Assembly: GCF_041227145.1 (NCBI RefSeq)
Contig: NZ_JBGFSP010000012.1
Coordinates: 124,001-188,000 of the forward strand
DNA length: 64,000 nt
Reading direction: 5' to 3'
DNA from: Bacteroides sp. AN502(2024)
GTDB lineage: Bacteria; Bacteroidota; Bacteroidia; Bacteroidales; Bacteroidaceae
Part shown: piece by piece, positions 8,093 to 16,738 of the stretch
Layout of the letters: the number at the start of each line of letters is the position of its first letter
Numbering within the stretch: position 1 is the stretch's first letter
Program-made: the position numbers and the translations under genes
The notes under the pieces: generated by a model
Databases searched by the model: none
Told to the model about the DNA's origin: nothing
What the model saw: the letters and a program-made list of their open reading frames with translations, nothing else

Positions 8093-8370
8093 TCTTGATT
8101 GTTTACCGTACTTTTGTACCCGGAAAACAATTAAAGATAAAAAGATATGATTTCAACAGTTACAAAAACTTTGCAGGCAAATAATAAAATGATTTATGTC
8201 GTACTGCTTTCCACTCTGACTTTCTTCCTGTTTTTAGACTATATTCCGGGATTGGAAGCATGGTCGGTTTGGGTTACTCCTCCGGTTGCTTTGTCCCTCG
8301 GACTTATTTTTGCATTAACCTGCGAACAAGCACATCCAAAGTTTAATAAGAAAACATCGAAATATCTGTT
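8093..8370 (+). repeat. Direct repeat, left copy (yeiH promoter and 5' end)
   Basis: This 278-base stretch repeats 15584-15861 in the same orientation with about six mismatches, at a constant offset of 7491. It covers the upstream region and the first 75 codons of the yeiH-like gene. Confidence 0.93.
8147..8370 (+). pseudogene. Truncated yeiH-like gene fragment
   Basis: The first 75 codons match the intact yeiH-like gene at 15638 except for Ser, Glu and Thr in place of Phe, Gly and Ala. Homology stops abruptly after the codons for KYL. The frame then runs on into the tail of the abiEii gene on the other strand, so no functional transporter can be made. Confidence 0.9.
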
Positions 8371-8381
8371 TTGGAATGAGT

Positions 8382-9254
8382 CTATTCTGTCTTGCTATAT
8401 GCTTCCCAATACGGTGCAAGTTTTTCTTGCAGCCTCCTTGTCACTTCTGCGAACGAAATCTCGTTTTTAATAGTAGATTTCTTCAAGAAAGCCGACCAAC
8501 GAATTTGCATTTCCGGATGATTGGGAAAATCTTGACCGAAGAACACCGTATCAGCCGTATAAGGTGTGTGTCTGTTTTGGAAAGTACGCACAATGGCTTC
8601 TTGCAGGATAGTCTCATCAAAAGTAAAACCTGTGAGAAGATGGTAAAGGTCATAGTAATCCTTCATTCGACTGCTTTGGTCTGCCAGATCTATAATGGCG
8701 TGCATCTTCTCGGCGATAACAGTCTCAATGGAGTATGCCAAGATATTTGCTTCCGGCAAATCTTCAAGTAGAAGCGGATAGTCAAGATTGACAGGTTCGG
8801 GAGTAACGACATCCCCGAAACCGATATCCATAGTCATCACCTGCGTTATAGTATCCATGGTTACAGGTATGCTGAGTCGGATGCCGTGGTAATCCTTAAA
8901 CTCTGTTATTTCTTTGGCAGTTATCTTATCGGTAGCAAAAGCCACCCCGTCAACCAGGCATTCCGCAGCATATATTTCCTTGAATGTATCGATAATACGC
9001 TGCCCATCGTTACTGATTCTATTGCCAAGAAAATCTATATCCAAGGTGGGACGGGCTGCGAAACGCTCATAGGCATACATCAATACACCGCCTTTTAGAT
9101 AGAAGTTATCTTTGTATTGGGTTTGGGAAATACGATACAGCAGACGCTCCTGAAAATATCGGGTCAGGATGGTCTGGAAGAAGATTTCTTCATGCTTGGC
9201 TACATTCAACAAGCGTGCGCGCACTGACTTTCCATAGTTTTTTATCTCACTCAT
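8382..9254 (-). CDS. abiEii: AbiEii/AbiGii-family nucleotidyltransferase toxin
   Basis: This is the toxin of a type IV toxin-antitoxin/abortive infection module. The nucleotidyltransferase core is visible: FYLKGGVLMY (the GG motif) followed by RPTLDIDFLG, the D-x-D metal-binding pair, and a later basic segment IAEKMHAIIDL. The length of 290 aa is normal. Its start overlaps the antitoxin stop in an ATGA arrangement (9251-9254), the typical bicistronic order. The gene ends 11 bases from the edge of the duplicated yeiH fragment. AbiEii proteins block growth by transferring nucleotides, often to tRNA, and protect against phage. Both genes look intact. Confidence 0.9.
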   Translation of the reverse strand: MSEIKNYGKSVRARLLNVAKHEEIFFQTILTRYFQERLLYRISQTQYKDNFYLKGGVLMYAYERFAARPTLDIDFLGNRISNDGQRIIDTFKEIYAAECLVDGVAFATDKITAKEITEFKDYHGIRLSIPVTMDTITQVMTMDIGFGDVVTPEPVNLDYPLLLEDLPEANILAYSIETVIAEKMHAIIDLADQSSRMKDYYDLYHLLTGFTFDETILQEAIVRTFQNRHTPYTADTVFFGQDFPNHPEMQIRWSAFLKKSTIKNEISFAEVTRRLQEKLAPYWEAYSKTE

Positions 9255-9823
9255 AGTTTTATTGCGATATATTGTTCAAGAATTTGCCTTACTCTCAGTT
9301 TGTCTGCGTATTCCATCAGCTTTGACAAGTTGCGGCTCGGTAGAGCCAAATAACTGTTCACGACCTCTGCACAAACATCCATTCCGACCTTATTGCGGAA
9401 CTTGACGGCATCGCATACACAGCGTTCTTTATTATATGTATGTATATGGTAACCGCTCACCACCATTTCTTCTACACCAATGTCGAAAAGTCTTTCGGTT
9501 TGGTGATAGAGTTCAATTTTGGGATATTCAGGCAGGGTTATCTTGCGGCCTCTCTTGACAGCAATATGATAAGCCTGTGGAAGTGAGGTGGTCAAGCCAT
9601 GGATATTCCAAGCGGAAAACAGACAGAGCACACCGCCGGGGACTACCATATCTACATCTATCATAATGTCTGCCAACTGTTCAGCATTGGCATATACACC
9701 ACGACGAACACGCACCATATCACCGTTGCGAGTCTCGTCAAGCAACTTATAGTAGGCAGTTCTTCCGCCTTCCTTTGCCATCGTTGCGGAAGTAAATCCG
9801 TTATGACTCATTTTGTTTCCCAT
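9251..9823 (-). CDS. abiEi: AbiEi-family antitoxin
   Basis: This is the antitoxin and autoregulator of the AbiE module. The N-terminal winged-helix-like part (residues 10-50: TSATMAKEGGRTAYYKLLDETRNGDMVRV is split across helix and wing) ends in RRGVYA, a hallmark of this family, and the AbiEi C-terminal domain follows. In this group the antitoxin represses its own operon and neutralises the toxin at the level of activity rather than by direct binding. A candidate -7 element TAACTTTG lies on the minus strand at 9847-9854, 24 bases upstream of the start. Confidence 0.88.
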   Translation of the reverse strand: MGNKMSHNGFTSATMAKEGGRTAYYKLLDETRNGDMVRVRRGVYANAEQLADIMIDVDMVVPGGVLCLFSAWNIHGLTTSLPQAYHIAVKRGRKITLPEYPKIELYHQTERLFDIGVEEMVVSGYHIHTYNKERCVCDAVKFRNKVGMDVCAEVVNSYLALPSRNLSKLMEYADKLRVRQILEQYIAIKL

Positions 9824-9846
9824 ACTAGTACTTTATAAATTCCGTA

Positions 9847-9854
9847 CAAAGTTA
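9847..9854 (-). promoter_or_regulatory. Candidate -7 promoter element for abiE
   Basis: The minus strand reads TAACTTTG, matching TAnnTTTG, 24 bases before the abiEi start. No TTTG at the usual -33 spacing is seen. Confidence 0.4.
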
Positions 9855-9924
9855 CTACAAATATTTATAAGTGTAGTGTTTATGTACGAAAATGTTGGCT
9901 AAGCCTTGATTGGGGACTATTAAA

Positions 9925-10020
9925 CTAAAGAATCTTAAAAAGTTTCTCTAGCTTCTTTGGATTATTACGAAATCGCTTATAGTCTTTTTTATATTGGGTA
10001 GACGCTTTTAGCTTTTTCAT
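9925..10020 (-). pseudogene. Truncated YafQ/RelE-type toxin
   Basis: A 31-codon frame reads MKKLKASTQYKKDYKRF and on to LEKLFKIL, the N-terminus of YafQ-family mRNA-interferase toxins, then hits a TAG at 9925-9927. The catalytic C-terminal half is missing. Its ATG overlaps the stop of the antitoxin relic (ATGA), as in intact dinJ-yafQ pairs. Confidence 0.65.
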
Positions 10021-10172
10021 ATACCCATATATTTTTCCATTGCCTCAAGCATGATTTCATTGGGCTCATTATAGGCGACATCAAGTAACAGTGTCTCCAC
10101 AAAGTTGTTGAGACTGCGATTCTGTTTTTTATTAACAAACTTACTTACTATCGTAAATCGTTCATTATCCGT
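10017..10172 (-). pseudogene. RelB/DinJ-type antitoxin relic (C-terminal half)
   Basis: On the minus strand an open frame reads FVNKKQNRSLNNFVETLL, then LDVAYNEPNEIMLEAMEKYM and a TGA at 10017-10019. This is the C-terminal, toxin-binding part of the antitoxins that pair with YafQ-like toxins. The DNA-binding N-terminus is absent. The fragment is fused to the end of a HepT relic, which suggests a deletion between two toxin-antitoxin modules. Confidence 0.55.
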
Positions 10173-10173
10173 T

Positions 10174-10350
10174 TTATCATCTGATGCAGAGGTATGATAT
10201 CCTCTTTACAAATACGATAGATTTCATCAGCATCTACGTCAAAATAATGATGAACTATATTATATCACGTATTCCCATCACATGTTTCCATGGAATCTCT
10301 GGGTGTTGTACCAGTAATTCTTTATTTGTAATCTTATCCAGATTCTTTAT
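10174..10350 (-). pseudogene. HepT-like (DUF86) toxin relic, copy 1
   Basis: The minus strand encodes EIPWKHVMGIRDII and then, after a frameshift, VHHYFDVDADEIYRICKED. This matches the C-terminal part of HepT-type HEPN RNases, including the R-x4-6-H active-site region. A two-base insertion near 10255 breaks the frame exactly inside that motif. The N-terminus and any MNT nucleotidyltransferase partner are absent. About 139 bases recur at 14050-14187. Confidence 0.65.
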
Positions 10351-10736
10351 ACTTTCGAATTTGCGAGATTCTTAGACCATCAAAACCAAAGCGTTCAGTT
10401 ACGCCTTTTATGTAATATGCACTCCACCCGCCTAAACCCACTTTGGGGCTTTCAGTAAGGTAAAAAGTGGTACAGAAGTGATAAATTTATATGAAATATA
10501 AGTAGAAAAGTTTAAAATATTTGCAGAAACCAAAATGATTTTGTAAATGTCGCCCGAATGATACCTAAAAATTGCAATTTTAGACCTAATATCAATAGGA
10601 TTTTGTTATATCGTGTAGAGGTTATAAAAAAGCCCAGCCCGGAGGTTGAGCAAAATGAGATAAGATTGAATAGGTCTTTTTCTGATAATCGCCTGACAAT
10701 ATGCTGAAAATAATTTTCTATTCCATCCATCCTTGT
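10351..10736. other. Intergenic stretch without a supported gene
   Basis: The sequence is AT-rich with several stops in all frames and no recognisable protein segment. It lies between the HepT relic and the end of the split membrane/coiled-coil gene. Confidence 0.4.
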
Positions 10737-11309
10737 TCAGTAATTTTCTTTTGATTCTAGATGAGTATTCTGGAAGTCCTGATAATCCTGCTCGTAATTT
10801 TTCTTGCATGTCTCTAATTCTATCTTTTTCTGATCGAGTTTACCTTGAAGAATTTCCATTTCTTCTTTTTGCTTCTTGCGGATCTCGTCCAGTTGAATCT
10901 TCTGCTGATTGTGACATTCTAGGACAACCTAGCGACGAACCAACTCGTTATCTCTTTGTATGCGAAGCTCCGTTTCTTTGTCATACTCTTTCCGGAATGT
11001 AGCTATAATCCTTTGGTTATCCCTCTCTTTGTTTCTTTTCCTTAGCCTGTCGTATGGATAGTCAACAGAGAATACACAAGTCTGGATGACCACGGTGCCT
11101 AATATGATAACTGCTATGCAACCTACAAATTCACAGGTCAGGCTGAAGAACGTATAATGGCGAGTTCCCGCTTGACCTGTTGTGTACATGATAGCAACAA
11201 ATGCTCCTAATGGGTAGAACAAGTATCTTGCCCATCGTGATTTTGCTACGTCACACAAAAATTGCTTCAGTTCGTATGAGTATTCGTTCCAAGTATTTCT
11301 TTGAATCAT
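10737..11309 (-). pseudogene. Membrane/coiled-coil protein split by an in-frame TAG
   Basis: The first part (126 codons, 11309 to 10929) has two hydrophobic segments, near residues 27-43 (RYLFYPLGAFVAIMY) and 58-80 (FVGCIAVIILGTVVI), then a highly charged helix. It ends at TAG (10929-10931). The same frame continues for about 63 more codons to a TGA at 10737-10739, still with strong coiled-coil character (KIQLDEIRKKQKEEMEILQ). The simplest reading is one ~190-residue membrane-anchored coiled-coil protein interrupted by a single nonsense mutation; suppression is an alternative. I do not recognise the family. It sits 31 bases upstream of the stop of the DUF4143 ATPase gene and on the same strand. 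Confidence 0.55.
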
Positions 11310-11340
11310 ACTTCAATAATTCTTTGAATAGATAATATGC

Positions 11341-12630
11341 TTAATCCTTCAGACATGCCAGTGGGATAACCTTTACTCCGTCTGGGCGAGTGTAGGCCAT
11401 ACTACCTCCTGTCATGACAATAAGAAGGTCGGGTTCACGCAGAGGAACCTGTTTCTCTTTCTCGTTATATTCTTGTATGAGTCGTTTGAGTTGCAATAGA
11501 TGTGCGGCACCATCATTAATCTCACGACTGCCCAGCTTGCACTCAATAAGTGCATAGCGTCCATCCGAAAGATGCAAGACGAGGTCTGCTTCTAGTCCAT
11601 AACGGTCACGATAATAGGATAGTGCACCATCATAAGCAGCAGAATAGACTCTGAGATCACGGGCGCACATCTGTTCAAAGATAAAGCCAAAGGTTTTCAG
11701 TTGCGTCATTAAAGCCTCGGGAGTCAGGTCAAGAGCCGCAACAGCAATAGATGGATCACAAAAAGCGCGTTTGGGACGACTTTGTACAACTGTCTTGCTG
11801 CGTATCGCTGGACACCATGCCTCAATGTCCATGATAACGAAAAGCTTTTCTAACGCTTCGATATAACTTTCAAATGTTGGTCGGCTGCATTCTATGTTGT
11901 CTGCAGCTGTCACATCACTGAGAATGGAAGTGCTTTTTGCCAACGTCGATATGTTTCTGGCATACGACTTCAGTATCATGCGCGTAAGCTTTTGATTTCG
12001 CTTAACACCATCAATGCGTGAGATATCATTTTTATAAACTGATTTGATATATTCTTTAGCAACAAGCAACTTCGCCTTGTTGTCCTTAAGGTTTAACGTT
12101 GCTGGCCATCCGCCTCTGCATGCCGAAAAGATGATCTCTTCCATTGTCAGTTCCGATTGAGCGAAGATTTCTTTCTCTGGATTATCAAACATATCCATGA
12201 GTGAAACTGAGCCATTTGACTCGCCATACTCCCACAAACTCATTGGAAGCATTTCCATTCGCGAAATGCGACCAGTGCCACTGTGATGTATTTTGCTATT
12301 GTCAACAGCATTTGAACCGGTTAGTATGAATTGTCCTGGCAGTCCTCGTTCGTCAACCTTAGTTCTTACAGCATCCCATAGCATAGGGGCATCTTGCCAT
12401 TCGTCAATGAGACGTGGCACATCGCCTTCCAATAGAAATGAAGGTTTTGTTGCTGCTGTAGCCAAATATTCCTCGCGATGGTCGGTATTCTGAAGGCTGA
12501 TGATACTACGTGCATACTGAGCGGCAGTAGTAGTCTTTCCGCACCATTTGGGACCCTCTATCAGCACTGCTCCCATTGCGTTGAGGTGCGCTTTCAACAG
12601 CACGTCAAAAATCCTTTGCAAATATTTCAT
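11341..12630 (-). CDS. AAA-type ATPase with DUF4143 C-terminal domain
   Basis: The N-terminal ATPase carries Walker A GPKWCGKTT near residues 26-34 and a Walker B-like LIDEWQ motif near 74-79, followed by LTGSNAV. The C-terminal DUF4143 part ends with a nuclease-like YGLEADLVLHLSDGRYALIECKLGS segment (E, D, E-x-K pattern). The length of 429 aa is typical. Proteins of this group are common in Bacteroides accessory regions and their role is not firmly known; some are thought to act like restriction or toxin-antitoxin ATPases. Relics of related genes occur at 14419, 30430 and 53028 in this window. Confidence 0.85.
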   Translation of the reverse strand: MKYLQRIFDVLLKAHLNAMGAVLIEGPKWCGKTTTAAQYARSIISLQNTDHREEYLATAATKPSFLLEGDVPRLIDEWQDAPMLWDAVRTKVDERGLPGQFILTGSNAVDNSKIHHSGTGRISRMEMLPMSLWEYGESNGSVSLMDMFDNPEKEIFAQSELTMEEIIFSACRGGWPATLNLKDNKAKLLVAKEYIKSVYKNDISRIDGVKRNQKLTRMILKSYARNISTLAKSTSILSDVTAADNIECSRPTFESYIEALEKLFVIMDIEAWCPAIRSKTVVQSRPKRAFCDPSIAVAALDLTPEALMTQLKTFGFIFEQMCARDLRVYSAAYDGALSYYRDRYGLEADLVLHLSDGRYALIECKLGSREINDGAAHLLQLKRLIQEYNEKEKQVPLREPDLLIVMTGGSMAYTRPDGVKVIPLACLKD

Positions 12631-12808
12631 ATTTGTTTTCTACTGTATAAATATTATTGTTTCTGGCTGCAAAGTTCGTCATTTTCAATCAAATAACAAA
12701 ACCTATTTACTTTTTTGATGATTTTTATTTATACTTTTTGAGAAATTCTATTTTACATATTTGATGTGCCTCGTTTTAGATTATTGAGGTGTTTTATTTG
12801 GTGTTTTT

Positions 12809-13768
12809 GTGGCAAGCTATTCGTTGTTCTTGCGAGATTTGAAATGGCTCGATGAGTGTATGAAGCGTGATGTTGAACTCAAATCTGAAAATGAATGGCA
12901 ATACGACAATGAAATGAATTACTCATTCTATTATTGGCGGGATGTCGCCCGCAAAGTGCTTCTTGGTGAAGTGTGCCCTAAAATCGAGAAATCCGGGAAT
13001 ACTACATTGGCTCTTCAGTTGGCTAATTATACCACAAACCGCATCTATCAGTTGGCTCCATTGTTTGAGGCACATCATTACGGGTGGGATGACAAAGAAG
13101 ACTTAGATAGATTCCTAAACGTAAGAGGTTATGTCGATACTGATTACATCTATGACATTGTCGGCACCCTGTTTTTACGCGAAATGAACTATGAGATGGC
13201 TGTTAAATGGCTTTCAAAAGTTTCCAAAGACTACCAAAGTCGTACTAATATTGCAAAGGAGGGATATTTCAAACTCGACCCATTCCGTTATCAGTTTGAT
13301 AAAAAGCACTATATCGCGGATTCAAGTGGTTACAGACTACGATTTGCACAGAAGATGCTGCAACTTGAGAACTTAATGAGTTCTGATGCGGAAGTCAATA
13401 GAAAAGCCAACGCAAAGATACGCTATGCCATCGGACTTCGTAATTCTTTCGGCAAATGTTGGTATCTCACTGAATATGGTTATAATTTGGGCTACGAGTC
13501 AGAGGACGATTGGCATTGGAAGTGGTTTGATTCAAGTTGTCGAGATGGTTTCAAGGAAAACGCATTTGCCCGGAAAGCCTACAAAAAGGTTGATGCGTTA
13601 ATGAAACAAGCTTTGTCTGAATTCACCGATCCCGAGCAGGCGGCACAGGCTCAATTTGAAATGATGAATTTCAAGACACTGATGAGTCAATATCCGACCA
13701 GCAAAGCAACCGCATTCGTTCGCGGTCATTGCGACAATTATTATGATTACTCGCTACAAAAACGGTAG
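12809..13768 (+). pseudogene. C-terminal fragment of a TPR-like Bacteroides protein
   Basis: The frame opens with GTG and encodes 319 residues with TPR-like helix pairs (FLREMNYEMAVKWLSKVS near residues 122-139) and a conserved-looking IRYAIGLRNSFGKCWYLT near 205-222. I recall similar ~700-residue proteins in Bacteroides in which this is the C-terminal half, so the 5' part is probably missing. There is no signal peptide or convincing ribosome-binding site at the GTG. The upstream 178 bases to the divergent ATPase hold no matching coding sequence. Function unknown. Confidence 0.5.
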
Positions 13769-14049
13769 TAAACGAATATAGGCTAACCATTATCAATATC
13801 TCAACACAGGGATGTACCTACTCATGATATCTTAGTCTCAAAGGTAATACTTTATCACAATGATGATAATTACAATCAGCTTCACAATTCACGGGCTATG
13901 AGAACAAATGAAAATCGCAGACTCACATTGACAAAGTGGCAAAAAATAATTGGGGAATGGAAATATATCTTCAAATAGTCCATGTTCAATATTAAGCTAC
14001 CCAGGAATGCTGAATATAGACATAGCCATGATGCAAATGAGACTATTCT
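13769..14049. other. Degenerate stretch with short unassigned frame
   Basis: A + strand frame from about 13828 to 13978 reads like the end of a real protein (NENRRLTLTKWQKIIGEWKY, then IFK and TAG) but has no start or recognised family. Nothing else is supported here. Confidence 0.3.
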
Positions 14050-14187
14050 TTATCATCTGGTGCAGAGGTATGATATCCTCTTTACAAATACGATAGATTT
14101 CATCAGCATCTACGTCAAAATAATGATGAATATTATATCACGTATTCCCATCACATGTTTCCAAGGAATCTCTGGGTATTGTCATAC
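14050..14187 (-). pseudogene. HepT-like (DUF86) toxin relic, copy 2
   Basis: This is a near-duplicate of the relic at 10174-10313: EIPWKHVMGIRDII followed, after a frame change, by HHYFDVDADEIYRICKED. Here a single-base deletion breaks the frame at the same place as the two-base insertion in copy 1. The flanking sequence differs from copy 1 on both sides. Confidence 0.6.
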
Positions 14188-14359
14188 ATAAATGCCCTCC
14201 TTCAGTATTTTTTCACGTAAAAACATTTACTCATTTACGCTGTTTATACCACAAAGGTAACAAGTAAATCCGAGAATATATACTAATCCTTAATTATTTT
14301 CCCTTAAACCGCACGGATCTTTCATTCAACACGGGCATCACATTTTGAATCTTTATTTT

Positions 14360-14408
14360 ATTTGTTATATGAAACAAAAATAATATATTTGTGTTTCATA
14401 TAACAAAT
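14360..14408 (+). promoter_or_regulatory. Perfect 17-bp inverted repeat over a -7 element
   Basis: ATTTGTTATATGAAACA (14360-14376) and its exact reverse complement (14392-14408) are separated by 15 bases that contain TATATTTG (about 14384-14391), a TAnnTTTG -7 element. The pair ends 10 bases before the ATG at 14419. This looks like an operator overlapping a promoter. Coordinates may be off by one or two bases. Confidence 0.55.
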
Positions 14409-14418
14409 AATATCTGAT

Positions 14419-15130
14419 ATGGACAAGGAACAAATAAAGCAGATAATCGGTGAGAACCAAGAGTTTGTGAAGGATATAACATTTATAGAATGTCCTTTAT
14501 CAGAAAATATTCTTTGGTGATTTAGTAGCCCGCTATGCACTTCGTAATTCAGATTCGATGAATTTGTTGGTGAAGAAACTTGCGGAAAGTGTCATGCAAC
14601 CCTCTTCTTACAATCGACTTAAAAATATAGTTTCTTCAGCGGGAGAGAGTGTGGGAGTACGAACAGTTATTGATTATGTGAGATATTTGGAAGAAACTTG
14701 GCTGATATTCAGTATTGAGAATTATGCAGCTCGTTTTGCAGAAAGAGAGAGTAACCGGAAATATTATTTTATTGATAATGGTATTTTGAATCTGTTTATC
14801 TTTAATCCGGAAACTTTGTTGTTGGAGAATTTAGTGGCTGTCTCTTTGTATAGAATGGTCGGAAAGGAGCTATGTTTTTATAATCAGAATGTAGAAGTTG
14901 ATTTTTATATCCCTGATAAGAAATGGCTTGTTCAAACATCATATAATATTTCTGATGCTCAAACTTTTACCCGTGAAGTAAATGGGCTTCTGAAAACGGC
15001 AAAGTTCTTAAAGGCGGAGAAGTTACAAATTGTGACTCGTAATGAAGAGCGTACGTTTGAACAGGAGGGGTTTATTATAGAAGTGATTCCCATCTGGAAA
15101 TGGGTGATAATGTTGGAGAATAATAATTAA
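14419..15130 (+). pseudogene. Second DUF4143-type ATPase, internally deleted
   Basis: The start MDKEQIKQIIGENQEFVKDI is the usual N-terminus of a common Bacteroides ATPase with DUF4143. After about 20-25 codons the sequence jumps, with a frame change near 14485-14505, to the middle of the protein (FFGDLVARYALRNSDSMN) and continues to a complete C-terminus (IEVIPIWKWVIMLE). Walker A and B are lost, so the ATPase cannot work. An open frame from 14558 still encodes the last 190 residues. The upstream inverted repeat suggests the gene was once regulated. Confidence 0.75.
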
Positions 15131-15142
15131 TACAATTTATAT

Positions 15143-15517
15143 ATGGGCTGTTTTATGAATCTATTGTGGCTGTTGCTTGGTGGTATCTTTACTGCCGTTG
15201 AATACCTCATTTCGAGTTTATTGATGATGCTGACCATTATCGGCATTCCTTTTGGTATGCAAACCTTGAAGTTGGCCGGACTTGCTTTATGGCCTTTCGG
15301 TAAGGAAGTCAGAAGTGGAACCCGTTCCGGTGGTTGCCTCTATATCTTGATGAATATCCTGTGGATATTTCTGGGAGGCATTTGGATCTGCCTGTCCCAT
15401 TTGGCTTTTGGGGTTATATTGTGCATTACCATTATTGGAATCCCTTTTGGATTGCAACACTTCAAGTTGGCGGCTTTGTCACTGTCACCTTTCGGGAAAG
15501 ACATTGTAACAGTGTAA
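15143..15517 (+). CDS. yccF: YccF-family inner membrane protein
   Basis: This small protein (124 aa) is built from two similar halves, each with a hydrophobic segment followed by TIIGIPFG and a P/W-FGK motif (LALWPFGKEV, LSLSPFGKDI). This is the hallmark of the YccF/DUF307 family. About three or four membrane segments are expected. The exact function is unknown; the family is widespread in bacteria. It begins 13 bases after the ATPase pseudogene, inside the segment bounded by the yeiH duplication. Confidence 0.9.
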   Translation: MGCFMNLLWLLLGGIFTAVEYLISSLLMMLTIIGIPFGMQTLKLAGLALWPFGKEVRSGTRSGGCLYILMNILWIFLGGIWICLSHLAFGVILCITIIGIPFGLQHFKLAALSLSPFGKDIVTV

Positions 15518-15583
15518 GAGTAGTTGGGGGAGAGTATGTCTATAACTAAAAGTTATAATACATAATTAGAAACTATTAGCGGG

Positions 15584-15861
15584 TCTTGATTGTTTACCAT
15601 ACCTTTGCACCCGGAAAACAATTAAAGATAAAAAGATATGATTTCAACAGTTACAAAAACTTTGCAGGCAAATAATAAAATGATTTATGTCGTACTGCTT
15701 TCCACTCTGACTTTCTTCCTGTTTTTAGACTATATTCCGGGATTGGAAGCATGGTCGGTTTGGGTTACTCCTCCGGTTGCTTTGTTCCTCGGACTTATTT
15801 TTGCATTAACCTGCGGACAAGCACATCCAAAGTTTAATAAGAAAGCATCGAAATATCTGTT
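15584..15861 (+). repeat. Direct repeat, right copy (yeiH promoter and 5' end)
   Basis: This matches 8093-8370 at about 98 percent identity in direct orientation. It is the copy that carries on into the complete gene. Confidence 0.93.
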
Positions 15862-16630
15862 GCAGTATTCAGTAGTAGGGTTGGGATTCGGTATGAATCT
15901 TCATTCTGCTTTGGCTTCAGGAAAGGAAGGTATGGAATTTACGGTCATTTCGGTAATCGGAACATTGGTGATTGGCTGGTTCATCGGACGTAAGTTGTTT
16001 AAAATAGACCGGAATACTGCCTATCTTATCAGCTCGGGGACCGCTATCTGTGGTGGTAGTGCTATCGCAGCTGTGGGACCGGTGTTGAAAGCGAAGGACA
16101 GTGAAATGTCTGTGGCATTAGGTACAATCTTTATCTTGAATGCTATTGCACTTTTCATCTTTCCTGCCATTGGTCATGCGTTGAATATGGATCAACAACA
16201 GTTCGGAACATGGGCGGCGATTGCCATTCATGATACCAGTTCGGTGGTCGGTGCCGGAGCTGCGTACGGTGAAGAAGCCTTGAAGGTAGCTACCACTATC
16301 AAACTGACTCGTGCTCTTTGGATAATACCTGTGGCTTTTGCTACTTCATTTGTTTTTAAGAGCAAAGGACAAAAGATCAGCATTCCCTGGTTTATCTTCT
16401 TTTTTGTATTGGCAATGGTGGTGAATACTTATTTGTTGGATGGAGTTCCGCAATTAGGGGCAGCTATCAACGGTATTGCCCGTAAGACTTTGACGATTAC
16501 TATGTTCTTTATCGGAGCTTCTCTTTCTATGGATGTGTTAAAGGCTGTTGGGATCAAGCCATTGGTGCAGGGAGTCTTGCTTTGGATAGTGATTAGCTTG
16601 AGTACGTTGGCTTATATTTATTTTGTATAA
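15638..16630 (+). CDS. YeiH/UPF0324-family putative anion (sulfate) exporter
   Basis: This is a 330-residue multi-spanning membrane protein of the YeiH/PSE family. About ten hydrophobic segments are visible, and the conserved SSGTAICGGSAIAAVGPV (near residues 131-148) and AIAIHDTSSVVGAGAAYG (near 197-214) motifs are characteristic. The family is described as a putative sulfate or sulfonate-related exporter, but the substrate is not established. A convergent hairpin separates it from recA. The 5' end is duplicated at 8093, so the working promoter may have been brought by, or restored after, insertion of the intervening segment. Confidence 0.88.
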   Translation: MISTVTKTLQANNKMIYVVLLSTLTFFLFLDYIPGLEAWSVWVTPPVALFLGLIFALTCGQAHPKFNKKASKYLLQYSVVGLGFGMNLHSALASGKEGMEFTVISVIGTLVIGWFIGRKLFKIDRNTAYLISSGTAICGGSAIAAVGPVLKAKDSEMSVALGTIFILNAIALFIFPAIGHALNMDQQQFGTWAAIAIHDTSSVVGAGAAYGEEALKVATTIKLTRALWIIPVAFATSFVFKSKGQKISIPWFIFFFVLAMVVNTYLLDGVPQLGAAINGIARKTLTITMFFIGASLSMDVLKAVGIKPLVQGVLLWIVISLSTLAYIYFV

Positions 16631-16653
16631 AAAGAGAATTCAAATAAATAGAT

Positions 16654-16705
16654 ATAGAAAAGTGGGAGAATATTCGTGTAATGCGATATTCTCCCACTTT
16701 TCTAT
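16654..16705. terminator. Bidirectional terminator between yeiH and recA
   Basis: A perfect 20-bp stem, ATAGAAAAGTGGGAGAATAT (16654-16673) with its complement at 16686-16705 and a 12-base loop, lies between two convergent genes. Confidence 0.75.
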
Positions 16706-16738
16706 GAGTACAGTTCTGCCTCAAAAAGACAGTGTCTG

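Noticed and set aside
8376..8771. Plus-strand frame over abiEii
   Set aside because: It is antisense to an intact, recognised toxin gene and shows no protein-like pattern.
10174..14187. HepT duplication as attachment sites of an integrating element
   Set aside because: The repeats are pieces of a coding sequence, and no integrase lies between them.
13982..14191. Plus-strand frames at both HepT-like copies
   Set aside because: The protein similarity is on the minus strand; the plus-strand frame is a by-product of the duplication.
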